A program made the position numbers and the translations under genes. A stretch of 64,000 nt of DNA, taken from assembly GCF_947488945.1 (NCBI RefSeq), contig NZ_CANLBS010000002.1, positions 1 through 64,000 of the forward strand, in the 5' to 3' direction. Under the pieces are notes generated by a model. That model worked only from the letters and a program-made list of their open reading frames with translations. It was not told the origin of the DNA and made no database searches. Each line of letters opens with the position of its first letter. The first letter of the stretch is position 1. This document shows, one piece after another, positions 7,319-15,533 of this stretch. This stretch comes from an uncultured Streptomyces sp. (lineage in GTDB: Bacteria; Actinomycetota; Actinomycetes; Streptomycetales; Streptomycetaceae).

Positions 7319-9052
7319 TCATCGTGTGTGGCCGGGTGCCTCTTCACCGAAACGGCGACCAGAGGTGGTGGCTCGGGCCGTTGCCGGGCGCACCTTCGCC
7401 GGATTTTTTACCGTGCGATTCTTCGGTACCCCCGTAGCGTCGGCCGGTAGATCCGCTCGCCGCCGCAGTCGCCACACCAGGACGTCACTGACCGAGTCCG
7501 CAGTGCCCAGTTCTCGGCTCTCCACGGCGTCGGACAGGAGTGCTGCCGAGTCGTGGCCGGCGGCGTCGGCTTCCACGATGGTCGCGGCCAAGGCGTACCA
7601 ACCGGGCTCGGCGAGAATCTTCTCGGCCAGGCTCGGCAGCGTTTCGCGCAGAAGCGCCGTCTGTCGTCGGAGTACCGGCTGGCTCAGGCGTCGGCCGCGC
7701 TGGTAGAGCACGCCGAGTGGCTGAGCGGCGGCGGGCCGGTAGGCATTGCGCAGGTGCTCGGCGGCCCGGCTAGCGGCTTCGGCTTGCTGGGCATGGCCCT
7801 TCCTCGCATGCCAGTGGGCGGCGGCCGTGACGAGGAAGAACAGCATGTCGATCACCATCGCGGTGCTGGCGCCGTCCTCGCCCCGGCCGAGGGCCGGGCC
7901 TCCGTGGACGAGGTCGCGTGCAGCCTGCCGCAAGGCCCGGTCGTGTCCGCGTACAGCGCGTATGTGTGAGCGCGAGGCCCGCTCGAACGCGTTGGCAGCA
8001 TCGCGTAGTTCGCTGCGGGTGTGGGCGGCGGACGTTTTCGCGAGGGCGTCCAGGACCTCGCCGGTTGCGGCGACGTACGCAGCAGCGACTGCGTCGTCAC
8101 CGTCCTCGACGACCCCGATTGCCACCCACGCAGCCGTGGCCGTCCGGCGACGCGCGGCAGAAGGGCTGTGGGGCGATGCACTGCCGGGGGAATCCGGCGC
8201 CCCCGTCTTGTCGGAGTCGGCGGACCAGCGCTCCCGGATGCGCGGCAGGGACAGATCCGGGGCGAGGCGCGCGCCGGGGTAGAACACGGGCTCACCGTTT
8301 TTGTTGCGGTCATCCGGCAGGGCCACCTTGTAGCCGAGCAGGTCGCCGGATGGCGCCTCGCGCTTGCGGATCAGCAGGCCGGCTGCGGCGAGGCGGTCGA
8401 AGAACTCCTCTTCGCTTCTGGCGCCGGTCACTGCTCGACGTACGCTCTCGCGCAGTTCTTCGCGCGCGGTGCGCTCGCGGCCCTGTCGCTGGGCCTTGTG
8501 GCGCTCGGCGCTGGTCGGGCGCTGCGCTGCGGTCCCATCCCCGGTGCTGAGCTGCTTGAGCCCGTACTCGGCTTCGATCAAGCGGGCTTCGGCCTGCGAC
8601 CGCTTGGCGTCGTTGTTGAGGCGCGGGCGCCGGCCGTCCTCGCGGACGAGTGTGGCGATGATGTGGATGTGGTCGTCGGCGTGGCGCACGGCTGCCCAGC
8701 GGCATCCCGCCTCGTCGGCGGCCGGTGCGATGCCGGTCGCGGCGACCATGCGTCGGGCGATCTCGCCCCATTGCTCGTCGGAGAGAACCGGGTCATCCGG
8801 TGCGGCCCGGACCGAAAGGTGCCAGACGTGCTTCGCCGGGCGGCGCGACTCCGCGAGTGCCTGGACGGGCTGGTCCAGGAGCTGCTGCAGATGCCGCTTC
8901 GTGGCCTGCGGATCGCGACCGGGGTCGGGAGCGAAACTGTCCCAGGCCGCGACGAGATGCGGGTCGACATGCTCCTCATGGGTCCCTTTGCCGTAGAGGT
9001 AGTTGATCAGGCCGAACGTGTTCGAGCCTCGCTTGTGGACGCGCGGGATCAT
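7319..9052 (-). CDS. Relaxase / mobilization nuclease
   Basis: The protein would nick one strand at oriT and stay covalently bound to it during conjugative transfer. The N-terminal part (about 1-200) is the relaxase domain: a conserved opening with FGLINYLYG, where Tyr18 or Tyr20 is the candidate nucleophile, and the three-His metal motif RHADDHIHI (His124, His128, His130). Residues 200-290 form a basic helical extension ending in a YKVALPDD segment seen in actinobacterial relaxases. The remaining 280 residues are Ala/Arg-rich helices with no assigned role. Its start overlaps the MobC gene by four bases. It is the last gene of the leftward mobilization operon. No TraB-type DNA translocase is in the window, so it may depend on a helper element. 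Confidence 0.85.
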   Translation of the reverse strand: MIPRVHKRGSNTFGLINYLYGKGTHEEHVDPHLVAAWDSFAPDPGRDPQATKRHLQQLLDQPVQALAESRRPAKHVWHLSVRAAPDDPVLSDEQWGEIARRMVAATGIAPAADEAGCRWAAVRHADDHIHIIATLVREDGRRPRLNNDAKRSQAEARLIEAEYGLKQLSTGDGTAAQRPTSAERHKAQRQGRERTAREELRESVRRAVTGARSEEEFFDRLAAAGLLIRKREAPSGDLLGYKVALPDDRNKNGEPVFYPGARLAPDLSLPRIRERWSADSDKTGAPDSPGSASPHSPSAARRRTATAAWVAIGVVEDGDDAVAAAYVAATGEVLDALAKTSAAHTRSELRDAANAFERASRSHIRAVRGHDRALRQAARDLVHGGPALGRGEDGASTAMVIDMLFFLVTAAAHWHARKGHAQQAEAASRAAEHLRNAYRPAAAQPLGVLYQRGRRLSQPVLRRQTALLRETLPSLAEKILAEPGWYALAATIVEADAAGHDSAALLSDAVESRELGTADSVSDVLVWRLRRRADLPADATGVPKNRTVKNPAKVRPATARATTSGRRFGEEAPGHTR

Positions 9053-9711
9053 CCGGATCGGGTTTCGGTGTTGAGGTAGTGCTGGATGAAGGCGTCCACG
9101 CGCTGGGTGGCGCGCTGGACGGCGCCGAGTACGGCTTCGGCGTACGGGACGTCGGCACCAGAGTTGGTGGCCTTGGCTACCTGGTTGACGTTGTTGCCGA
9201 TGTGGCCGAGGTGCCGGCGCAAAGCGAAAAGCTCGTTGTGGACTTCTCGTTGGGCGGCGATTTCCGCCGCCGTACGGTCGAGGTCGCCGGCGGCTTTAAG
9301 AGCGGCGTGGGCGAGGAAACTGGCGACGCTCATGTTGCACACGGCGGCTGCTCGGGTGAGGAGTTGGTACTCGTCGTCGTTCATGCGGCAGCTGGGCTGG
9401 CGTATGCGTTTGTTCTCGTCGCGCAGGCGTTCACGCTGCTGCACGTGCGGCTTCGAAGGGGCGGTGTGCGTGCAGTGCGCACTGTGGCAGCTGTGTTCGT
9501 CCTGCTTCCCAGGATGCGAGCCGCCCTCGGTCGCATCCTCACGGATTGGCGCCCCCCGGTGCCGATCCGCTCCCGCCGCCCCAGGGGCGGGGGACGCAAG
9601 AGCATTGCTCCCGGCGGGAGCAATGCTCTTGCGATAACTTGCTCGCCCCGAGACCGAGTTGGAGTCGGGAGCGGGTTGCGGGGTGGTGTCGTTCTGGGGC
9701 GTGTTCGTCAT
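9049..9711 (-). CDS. mobC: MobC-like relaxosome accessory protein
   Basis: The C-terminal half carries the MobC pattern: a basic stretch, then RMNDDEYQLLTRAA, the ribbon-helix-helix-like SVASFLAHAALKAAGD, and a coiled C-terminal region with LRRHLGHIGNNVNQVAKATN, typical of proteins that help relaxases bind oriT. The first 90 residues are low-complexity and contain a perfect DNA hairpin (9595-9633), so translation may really begin near the RERLRDENKR segment. The start at 9711 is kept because it overlaps the stop of the preceding small gene (ATGA). The stop overlaps the relaxase start. Confidence 0.75.
   Translation of the reverse strand: MTNTPQNDTTPQPAPDSNSVSGRASYRKSIAPAGSNALASPAPGAAGADRHRGAPIREDATEGGSHPGKQDEHSCHSAHCTHTAPSKPHVQQRERLRDENKRIRQPSCRMNDDEYQLLTRAAAVCNMSVASFLAHAALKAAGDLDRTAAEIAAQREVHNELFALRRHLGHIGNNVNQVAKATNSGADVPYAEAVLGAVQRATQRVDAFIQHYLNTETRSG
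9595..9633. other. Perfect inverted repeat, candidate oriT
   Basis: Two 18-base arms beginning CGCAAGAGCATTGC pair perfectly around the three-base loop GGC. The adjoining sequence GATAACTTGCTCGCC could hold a nick site. An inverted repeat next to mobC and the relaxase gene is the usual layout of oriT in mobilizable elements. It lies inside the predicted MobC frame, where it encodes a stretch of unremarkable residues, which suggests the coding start is wrong or the site doubles as code. Confidence 0.55.
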
Positions 9712-9920
9712 CGGGATTCGGACCTCGTGGAGCGGTTGCGATGCTGGATGGTTGCGGCCTGCGCGACGACGTCGGCCGGCCCCGAGAGGATGCGGACGGG
9801 CCTCTCGGGCCGGTCCTGGTTGAGCCACTGGCCTGCGGCCTGCAGGAGCCGTCGGCGGACCAGGACATCCGCCCAGGCGCTGGCCTCGGCGGCGGTGGGC
9901 TTGGACGAATGAGGGATCAC
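9708..9920 (-). CDS. Small hypothetical protein of the mobilization operon
   Basis: This 70-residue frame starts at a GTG and ends with an overlap onto the MobC ATG. The central part (EASAWADVLVRRRLLQAAGQWLN) is a likely pair of helices, and the tail is basic. There is no recognised domain. It is supported mainly by its position and coupling within the leftward operon. The upstream extension to 10016 was rejected because the added residues are low-complexity. Confidence 0.5.
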   Translation of the reverse strand: MIPHSSKPTAAEASAWADVLVRRRLLQAAGQWLNQDRPERPVRILSGPADVVAQAATIQHRNRSTRSESR

Positions 9921-10006
9921 GGCGTGTCTCCCAGAGCGGGGAGGTGGCCCGGCACGGAGCCGGGCCACCGATACTGATAGGGGCGATGAGCTGGTCTTCT
10001 GCCAGT

Positions 10007-10198
10007 TCAGCCGCACTCGGGGCAGCGCCCGACGTGGCTGCTGAGCGCCCGGGCCATCCGCTGTTTCGCCGAGGCTGCCTGCTTCGCACTGGACTTCGCC
10101 GCCGGCCTGCCCTCGTATCGCTGGGAGTGAGCGAGCATGTAGCCGATCTCTCGCTCATACTCCCCGCGGACGGTGTTGAACTGGTGGCAGGTCTTCAT
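10007..10198 (-). CDS. Small basic protein, 63 aa
   Basis: The protein opens MKTCHQFNTV, continues with a charged helix (REYEREIGYML-like) and a Lys/Ala-rich stretch, and ends in GRCPECG. The terminal CPEC suggests half of a zinc-binding site, perhaps completed by the Cys/His near the N-terminus. Its ATG overlaps the stop of the membrane-protein gene upstream (ATGA). Small zinc-ribbon-like proteins of this kind are common in Streptomyces mobile elements, but I cannot name this one. Confidence 0.6.
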   Translation of the reverse strand: MKTCHQFNTVRGEYEREIGYMLAHSQRYEGRPAAKSSAKQAASAKQRMARALSSHVGRCPECG

Positions 10199-11787
10199 GT
10201 GGTGCCCCTTGTCGTCGTAGTGTCCTCGCTCCGCAGTTCCTGGAGGACGAGGGTGATTCGGTCGTTCCGGCAGCCCGTCAGGCCCTCGCGGCGGATGATT
10301 TCCCGCAACTGAACCCGAGTGATCGCTCCGTTGCCGTCCCGTGCGAGCAGGCCAGTGACGTGGGGACGGACATCTTGAACGAGCTGGCGCTCCGGCGGCT
10401 CCAGCTCTCGTGGCGGGCGCTGGGTCTGCGGGGTACGGGACCGGCCGCGTTTCCCCTTGCTCTTCGTCCGGGGCTTCGTGATCGGCTTCCGACGGAGAGG
10501 GACCTTGTGTCCCCGGTCCCCGGTGGGTTCGGTCCCCGTGTCGGTGGTGGTCGGTCCCCGGTCCCCGGTGGGTTCGGTCCCCGTGTCGGTGGTGGTCGGT
10601 CCCCGGTCCCCGGTGGGTTCGGTCCCCGACTCGGCGGCAGTCGGTCCCCGATACGAATCAGGGACTTGAGCAGGCACTTTCTGCACGGGACGGTCGGTCC
10701 CCATGCCTACGGCGCCCTCCTGTGTCCCCTTCCGTCGAGAGGGTCCTGCCCCCGGGGCCGCGCCTGCTTCTGGAGTCGTGGTCCCCACGATGGTCCCCGC
10801 GTACCCGTCCTCGGTCCCCGGGCGTTCTTGCGCCGTCAAGGTCTCGACTTCAAGGACCGGTCCTTTCGCGTCGCTCGGTCCGCGGTCCCCGTTCGTCGTC
10901 GGCTGCGGGGGGACGGTGGCGCCCGGCGCGGTGTCGGGTTCCGGGGACCAGGGGGAGGGCAGCGGGACCGTGGCGAGCGCGAGTGCGTGCCGTCGTGCGG
11001 CGAGCTGGTCGAGTAGTTGTGTGCGCTGCAGCGGGTCGGTGCCGACCGAGGCCCTGCCGACCGCTGTCGACAGGCGCCGGGTGAGACGCCGCCCGCGTCG
11101 GCTCTGCTGCTGCTGGGGTGTGCGCTCGGCGAGCTTGGCGGCGAGGGTGACCGCGCGGGCGGTGGCTCGGTCCCGGGTGATCTGCGCGGCGTCGCGGTCT
11201 CGGGCGGCGATGCCGAGGCGGGACAGGAGCCGTTCGCGGGCCTCCCGGCCCAGGACGGCGATCAGCCCGTGGGAGGCGGCACCAGGAGTGTGCAGGCGCA
11301 GCTCGATCCCCATGGCGAGATGCCACAGCATCGCCGCCATGATCGGTCCGACGAAGGCCCGGACCGTGCCGCCGACGAGGCCGCTCTCAGCGAAGGCGGG
11401 GATCACCTGCACGCCGGTGATCACCCAGACCAGCGTGCCCGGCAGGCCGGGGGCGCCCTGGGTGGCCAGGTTCTGCCGGGCCATCAGGGCGGTCGCGAAG
11501 AGTGCCAGTTCGGCCGCGGCGAACATCATGATCCGCTCGGCGGTGCCGGCCATGTCGAGGTAGTCGGCGGCGAAGCGCCAGCTCGTGTCGGCGCTGTAGG
11601 CGGTGCAGCCGAGGGCGGCGAGCGCTGCGACCTTGACCGCTGGCCCGCCGCGACGCTTCTGCGTGCGGGTTGTCCGGCGCCGGGCCGCCCAGGCGGTCAG
11701 TACGACACCCAGGGCGGCGGGCACGACGGCGGCGAGGAGGAGAGGGAGGTCCGGAGCGACACCGAGGGCCAGGACGGGATGGGTCAT
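10195..11787 (-). CDS. Membrane protein with 15-residue repeats, Spd-like
   Basis: The N-terminal 170 residues contain about five hydrophobic segments (about 8-32, 48-65, 82-103, 110-130, 140-160), so the protein should sit in the membrane. A helical linker with RRGRRLTRRL follows. Residues about 380-430 contain three copies of a 15-residue unit built on GTEPTGDRGPTTTDT, then a strongly basic segment (KPRTKSKGKRGRSR) and a C-terminal winged-helix-like part. The arrangement recalls the spread (Spd) or DUF2637-type membrane proteins of Streptomyces plasmids, which act in spreading of DNA between hyphal compartments. That role here is an inference. The gene overlaps its neighbours on both sides and is part of the mobilization operon. 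Confidence 0.7.
   Translation of the reverse strand: MTHPVLALGVAPDLPLLLAAVVPAALGVVLTAWAARRRTTRTQKRRGGPAVKVAALAALGCTAYSADTSWRFAADYLDMAGTAERIMMFAAAELALFATALMARQNLATQGAPGLPGTLVWVITGVQVIPAFAESGLVGGTVRAFVGPIMAAMLWHLAMGIELRLHTPGAASHGLIAVLGREARERLLSRLGIAARDRDAAQITRDRATARAVTLAAKLAERTPQQQQSRRGRRLTRRLSTAVGRASVGTDPLQRTQLLDQLAARRHALALATVPLPSPWSPEPDTAPGATVPPQPTTNGDRGPSDAKGPVLEVETLTAQERPGTEDGYAGTIVGTTTPEAGAAPGAGPSRRKGTQEGAVGMGTDRPVQKVPAQVPDSYRGPTAAESGTEPTGDRGPTTTDTGTEPTGDRGPTTTDTGTEPTGDRGHKVPLRRKPITKPRTKSKGKRGRSRTPQTQRPPRELEPPERQLVQDVRPHVTGLLARDGNGAITRVQLREIIRREGLTGCRNDRITLVLQELRSEDTTTTRGTT
10509..10643. repeat. Three tandem copies of a 45-bp repeat
   Basis: The unit begins TCCCCGGTCCCCGGTGGGTT and is repeated three times, the first two copies identical and the third diverging near its end. 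Further partial copies of TCGGTCCCC continue up to about 10830. The unit length is a multiple of three, so the repeat stays in frame in the membrane protein gene that contains it and can expand or contract without breaking it. Confidence 0.9.
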
Positions 11788-12737
11788 GCGGCCTTTCCGA
11801 GAGGGGACGTCGCCGGCGTCGATGCTGCCGGGCGGGGTACGGCCTGCTGGGTGCAGGGCTTGACGGGTGCAGGGCCGCCTGCTGCCGGAGCGGTCTTCTT
11901 CCGCTTCTTCTTGGGCCGTGGCACGCCGTAGGTGCGGTCGCGATCGAGGACCTTGTTGGCGGACTGCCGGAGCAGGTCACGGGCGTGCTTGCGGCTGATC
12001 TGCAGGGCGGCCCCGAGCCGGTAGGGACTCCAGCCACGGACGTAGGCGTGGTCGATGACGACCTGCCGCTCGACTTCGGTGAGATGGACGTCGCGTCCCC
12101 GGAAGAAGGCCGTTACGCGCCGGTAGTCCAGGCGCTGGGGCAGACCATCGTGCAGGGGACGCCGCTCGGCCTCGGTGAGGCCGCCCCAGACGCCCTCCTT
12201 GAGGCCGTTCTCCAGGGCGAAGTCGAGGCAGTCATGTCGTACGGGGCACCAGCCGCACAGTTCCTTCGCCTCCGCGATCTCTTCGTGGTCCCGGGGGCCG
12301 GGGAAGAAGACCGCCTCGGCGTCCTCGACATCCAGGCCGTAGCAGGCTCCGCGGGTGTGCCAGCTGGTGTCTCCGATGCCACGCAGGCCGGTGGCCGGCG
12401 CGTCGTGGGTGGTGATGTGGTGCAAGGGGATCTCCGATGTGCTGCCGCGTCGGCCGCGGGGGCCGGCCGCGGGGGCCGTCGAGGCGGACGCGGCGTCGGG
12501 GGCCGGCTGCGGCGCGAGAGCGGGCGCCGCAGCCGGGGCGGGAGGGTGGTGTGGGGAGGGCGGTGCACCGGACGGGATGTACCGGCCTTGCTCGCAGGTC
12601 AGGCCACGGCGGGCTGCTGGACCTGCGCGGTCTGCCCGGCCTGCTGGGCGGCAGCGAGGTCGAGGCGGCTGGGATGAGGCGCGCACTGGGAGGTGCCACG
12701 GGCACCGCCGTCGGGGCCGATCCTGCGGCGGCGGCAC
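11784..12737 (-). CDS. WhiB-like iron-sulfur protein with C-terminal HTH-like extension
   Basis: The central part is a WhiB domain: an early Cys (RGACYGLD), then CGWCPVRHDC giving the CX2CX5C cluster ligands, followed by GVWGGLTEAERR, the WhiB signature turn. Such proteins bind a 4Fe-4S cluster and act with the sigma factor or on DNA. After it comes a region with VERQVVIDHAY and SPYRLGAALQISRKHARDLLRQ that looks like a sigma-type helix-turn-helix, and a Lys-rich tail. The ATG at 12737 gives 100 low-complexity residues that overlap the upstream gene by 139 bases. A TTG at 12425, six bases after a GGAG, is a better start by sequence. The stop overlaps the membrane-protein gene. Confidence 0.75.
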   Translation of the reverse strand: MPPPQDRPRRRCPWHLPVRASSQPPRPRCRPAGRADRAGPAARRGLTCEQGRYIPSGAPPSPHHPPAPAAAPALAPQPAPDAASASTAPAAGPRGRRGSTSEIPLHHITTHDAPATGLRGIGDTSWHTRGACYGLDVEDAEAVFFPGPRDHEEIAEAKELCGWCPVRHDCLDFALENGLKEGVWGGLTEAERRPLHDGLPQRLDYRRVTAFFRGRDVHLTEVERQVVIDHAYVRGWSPYRLGAALQISRKHARDLLRQSANKVLDRDRTYGVPRPKKKRKKTAPAAGGPAPVKPCTQQAVPRPAASTPATSPLGKAA

Positions 12738-13318
12738 GGCTCACCGGGCTGGGCCAGGCACCCCTCCCACTCGCACGGGACACTCAGAGCGTCCGGCAGT
12801 CCCTGTGCGACGGCTGCCTCGCGTGCTGCTCGGGCGGGCCGGTAGGGCGCGAGGGCGGCGCGGGCGGCGGGCGGTATGCAGGAGCCGACCTCCCGCAGCC
12901 TCGCCTTAAGCCGCGGATTGATCCCGTCACGACCGGTGGTAATCGCTCGGGCCTGGACGGGCTGCGCGATGCCGACGGCGACGGCGCGCCGGGTGCCGAC
13001 CAACTCGGCGGTCCAGGCCGCCTGGTCGTCCGGGTTCGCGGACGGTGTGGGGTCGGAGTGGAGGGCCAGGCGGTTGCGCCGGTAGCTCTCCCAGGGGCGG
13101 ACCACGTCCGCCGGCTGGATTTGGTAGGGCGAGGTGCGGTAGTGCTGGCGGGCGGCGACGCGGGCGTCCCAGCCGTGCGGGGTGGCTATCGGCACGTCAC
13201 CGAGCAGCTCGTTCCACTGGGCGAGCTGATCGCGGGCCTCGCCCTCGTCGGTGCGGATGCTGCGGGGGTCGAGCCGGCCGATGTAGGCCAGCAGGGCGGC
13301 TATTTCGCGGCGGTCCAC
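12599..13318 (-). CDS. Hypothetical protein with Cys-rich C-terminal segment
   Basis: The GTG at 13318 sits six bases behind a GGAGG and just after the upstream stop, so it was preferred over the frame's distal start. The first 90 residues form a helical domain that starts REIAALLAYIGRLDPR and includes HGWDARVAARQHYR. The C-terminal part has CEWEGCLAQPGEPCRRRR and a following C..H pair, a possible zinc finger that may bind DNA. The order in the operon (HTH protein, this protein, WhiB-like protein) resembles the replication and regulation block of integrated actinomycete elements. No exact family is known to me. Confidence 0.65.
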   Translation of the reverse strand: MDRREIAALLAYIGRLDPRSIRTDEGEARDQLAQWNELLGDVPIATPHGWDARVAARQHYRTSPYQIQPADVVRPWESYRRNRLALHSDPTPSANPDDQAAWTAELVGTRRAVAVGIAQPVQARAITTGRDGINPRLKARLREVGSCIPPAARAALAPYRPARAAREAAVAQGLPDALSVPCEWEGCLAQPGEPCRRRRIGPDGGARGTSQCAPHPSRLDLAAAQQAGQTAQVQQPAVA

Positions 13319-13320
13319 GG

Positions 13321-14217
13321 TCAGCCCTCCAGTCCGGTCGGCTCGTCGAGAGCGGCGAGAAGGGCGGCGGTGTGGGCCTCCGCCCGCGTCATCCCGCCAG
13401 GCGCAGCGGTGTTCTTGCCGGGCACGGCGTGGAGGTTCGGGCGGCTGGGGGCGTGCTCCCGGGTGATCCAGGAGCGCCAGTCGGCAGCCCAGGCTTCCGC
13501 CGGCCTCGGAGCATGGCCTGCCCGGTGTGCACGCCACTTCGCGTCGGCGGACTGCAGGCCCTGCTCGCCGAGGCGGTCGAGGTGTCCCTGCTGGCGGGTC
13601 CAGGTGTGGGTGGCGGGGTCGACCTGCCACTCCGCAGCCGAGGTGACGGCAGCACCACTACTGCTGTACCTCCGGTTCAAATCAGGTTCACTACGGTTCT
13701 GTGTGCCGGTAGCCGGTACATCGCTGTGCCGGTGGCCGGTACGCCGCTGTGCCGGTTTCCGTCTGGACCTGCCGGTTTCCGGTACTGCCGGTTTCCGGCC
13801 CCTCGCGGGGGATTCCGGCACCTCACGAGGGCGGATTCCGTACCGCCGCAGAGCCGAGAGCCGGAGCTGCGCAGGGGCGGCGGGCTCGTCCGACACCGTT
13901 GCGTCCCCGTCCTCCCCCTGCTGCTCGCACCGGGCCTGTGCGAGGGCGTCGGCGGCGAGGGGCAGGCGGTAGACGGTGCTCCGCTGCGGACCGACGAGGT
14001 CGTCGAGCTGTTCCAGCTCGTCGGCGAGGATCAAGCGCTCGATGGCTTCGCGCACCGTGGAGACCGAGGCGCGTGTGCGCTTGGCCAGGCTGGACAGGGA
14101 GGCCCAGGAGATGCACTGGTCGTCGGCCACCCGGTCGGCGATCGACAGCAGGACCAGACGCGCAGCCCCTCGGCTTGAGCTGTGCTCCCACACCCACTCG
14201 CGGGCTTCGCTGCTCAT
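13321..14217 (-). CDS. Helix-turn-helix protein, possible replication or regulatory factor
   Basis: Residues about 1-90 form a winged helix of the HTH_36 type: WEHSSSRGAARLVLLSIADRVAD, a CISWASLSSLAKRTRASVSTVREAIERLILADELEQL-like pair of helices, and a wing ending in VYRLPL. This fold is common in phage and plasmid replication-initiation helpers and in element-borne regulators. The middle is disordered and rich in Arg, Pro and Thr, and contains the repeated GTG motif in the DNA (tandem CCGGTAC units). The C-terminal 90 residues contain WAADWRSWITREHAP, a conserved-looking C-terminal module. Its stop is close to the next gene start and its start overlaps a 48-residue gene. Confidence 0.75.
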   Translation of the reverse strand: MSSEAREWVWEHSSSRGAARLVLLSIADRVADDQCISWASLSSLAKRTRASVSTVREAIERLILADELEQLDDLVGPQRSTVYRLPLAADALAQARCEQQGEDGDATVSDEPAAPAQLRLSALRRYGIRPREVPESPARGRKPAVPETGRSRRKPAQRRTGHRHSDVPATGTQNRSEPDLNRRYSSSGAAVTSAAEWQVDPATHTWTRQQGHLDRLGEQGLQSADAKWRAHRAGHAPRPAEAWAADWRSWITREHAPSRPNLHAVPGKNTAAPGGMTRAEAHTAALLAALDEPTGLEG

Positions 14218-14360
14218 CGGCCGCTCCCGAGGAGCAGGCGAGACCGGCGGCTCGCCGGGGCCAGGAGGATGCGGTCCGACTCGGGGAGCTGAGGCGCCGA
14301 GGCGGAGGTGGCTGCCGCGCAGGCCGGGGGGAAGGGCCTTTTGCGCAGGGCGGAGCGCAT
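14214..14360 (-). CDS. Small protein, 48 aa, first gene of mobilization operon
   Basis: An AAGGAG ribosome-binding site lies eight bases before the ATG, and the stop overlaps the ATG of the HTH protein gene (ATGA). The peptide is basic with Ser/Ala/Pro-rich stretches and has no recognised domain. A longer frame reaching back to 14546 was rejected, because its extra residues are His/Thr-rich and lie before the good ribosome-binding site. Confidence 0.55.
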   Translation of the reverse strand: MRSALRKRPFPPACAAATSASAPQLPESDRILLAPASRRSRLLLGSGR

Positions 14361-14901
14361 GTAGGGTTCTCCTTTGGTGTTGCCGCGCTGAGACGCCCCG
14401 TGGAAGGGATCAGCGTGGTGATGGTGGCGATCTCCGCCCTTGCTGGGGCGGGTACAGCCGTTAGGCGTCGGCGTCCGGGAGTTGCTGCTCTCGGACGCCG
14501 TCGCTGTGTCCAGGGACCTATGAAGCCTGGAGGTTGTACACGTCATTGCTCCTGGGCTCGTCCATGCGGGCGGTCTGCCCGGCGGGGACGACGAACATAC
14601 GCACGGCGCCGCGTCAAGGTCCAGAGTTGGTTCTTAAACCCTGTAGAAGTCGCTTGAGCTGCGACGACGGGGGCGGAGCGATCATGGGCGGGTCCTAGCG
14701 CGTACGTATGCCGCGAAGACCGAACAAGGAGCGTCTGCTGCACCCTGCCGCCTCGCAACACTTCAGTGAAGTCTTGATCGGAAACCTACGCCAAAGTGAT
14801 CCCTACCTGTCAACACTGAAGTGAAGGTCATCGGTCTTTGGCCTCAGGAACTGCACTGCAGTACAGTCCAGGGTCCAACGTCTAGATGGGAGGAGTTGGT
14901 G
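14361..14901. promoter_or_regulatory. Divergent promoter and operator region
   Basis: This 540-base gap separates the leftward mobilization operon from the rightward XRE module. On the minus strand a TTGACA box (14808-14813) and a TAGGTT box (14784-14789), 18 bases apart, form a likely promoter. On the plus strand TTGGCC (14838-14843) and TACAGT (14862-14867), also 18 apart, form one for the XRE gene. Between and around them lie ACTTCAGTGAAGT (14760-14772) and CACTGAAGTGAA (about 14813-14824), two related inverted repeats that are good candidates for the XRE operator. The 72-residue minus-strand frame at 14543-14761 was not called as a gene. Confidence 0.6.
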
Positions 14902-15354
14902 ATGTCGGAGTCCAGCGGACCGGCGGAGGTGCCCGGTGGCGCGGCCGACGCGCGACGCTCTTTGGCCGACAAGCTCAACCACCTGTTCGAGACCAGGAAG
15001 AACCCGGCGACCGGGAAGCGCTACACCAACGCCGAGGTCGCACGGGTGATCTCCGTGTCGGAGAGTGCGATCTCGCAGTTGCGGACCGGGGCCAAGCCCA
15101 ACCCCACCCTGAAGACCGTGGAGCGCCTCGCGGGCCACTTTCACGTCGAAGCGCAGTATTTCTTCTCGGACTACGACGCCGATGAGGCCGAGAAGGTGCG
15201 TGCCTCCATGGAGCTGATCGAGGCTGTGGCCGACAGTGAGGTGCGCGGTCTTGCGCTTCGGGCCAATGGCCTCTCGGCGGACAGCTTGAAGATGATCACG
15301 AACGTGATCAATCAGGCGCGCCGGTGGGAAGGGCTCGACAGGCCCGGTCAGTGA
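14902..15354 (+). CDS. XRE-family transcriptional regulator
   Basis: The start chosen is the ATG giving MSESSGPAE, five bases behind GGAGGAG. Residues about 25-90 hold a Cro/C1-type helix-turn-helix: LADKLNHLFE, an NAEVARVISVSESAISQLRTG pair of helices, and PTLKTVERLAGHF. The C-terminal 60 residues are a helical dimerization tail. The protein probably represses itself and the divergent mobilization operon by binding the ACTTCA/TGAAGT repeats in the gap before it. An ImmA/IrrE protease gene follows, so the usual model would be regulator cleavage under a signal. That link is known for the family and is only inferred here. Confidence 0.9.
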   Translation: MSESSGPAEVPGGAADARRSLADKLNHLFETRKNPATGKRYTNAEVARVISVSESAISQLRTGAKPNPTLKTVERLAGHFHVEAQYFFSDYDADEAEKVRASMELIEAVADSEVRGLALRANGLSADSLKMITNVINQARRWEGLDRPGQ

Positions 15355-15533
15355 TGTGACCTCTCTCACCTGCTGGGTGGATTTGCCTGGTATGCCGTAC
15401 GTGATCCTTCAAGTCGCCCTGGGCAACCATCTGAACGTATGTAAAGCTCCGCTGGAACCGCGCGGAATGGTGGGTTCCGGTTAGCGCAGACCGTGCCAGC
15501 GCTCATTCGGGGGCTACAGCAAGGATCTCGTCC

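Noticed and set aside
10509..10643. CRISPR-like array
   Set aside because: The 45-bp units are contiguous and in frame with no spacers, so this is a coding tandem repeat.
12738..13600. Extension of the gene at 12599-13318 to 13630
   Set aside because: The extra residues are Arg/Pro-rich and overlap the HTH gene. GTG 13318 has a GGAGG site.
14543..14761. 72-residue minus-strand frame in the operator gap
   Set aside because: No ribosome-binding site, and the frame crosses the likely leader of the leftward transcript.
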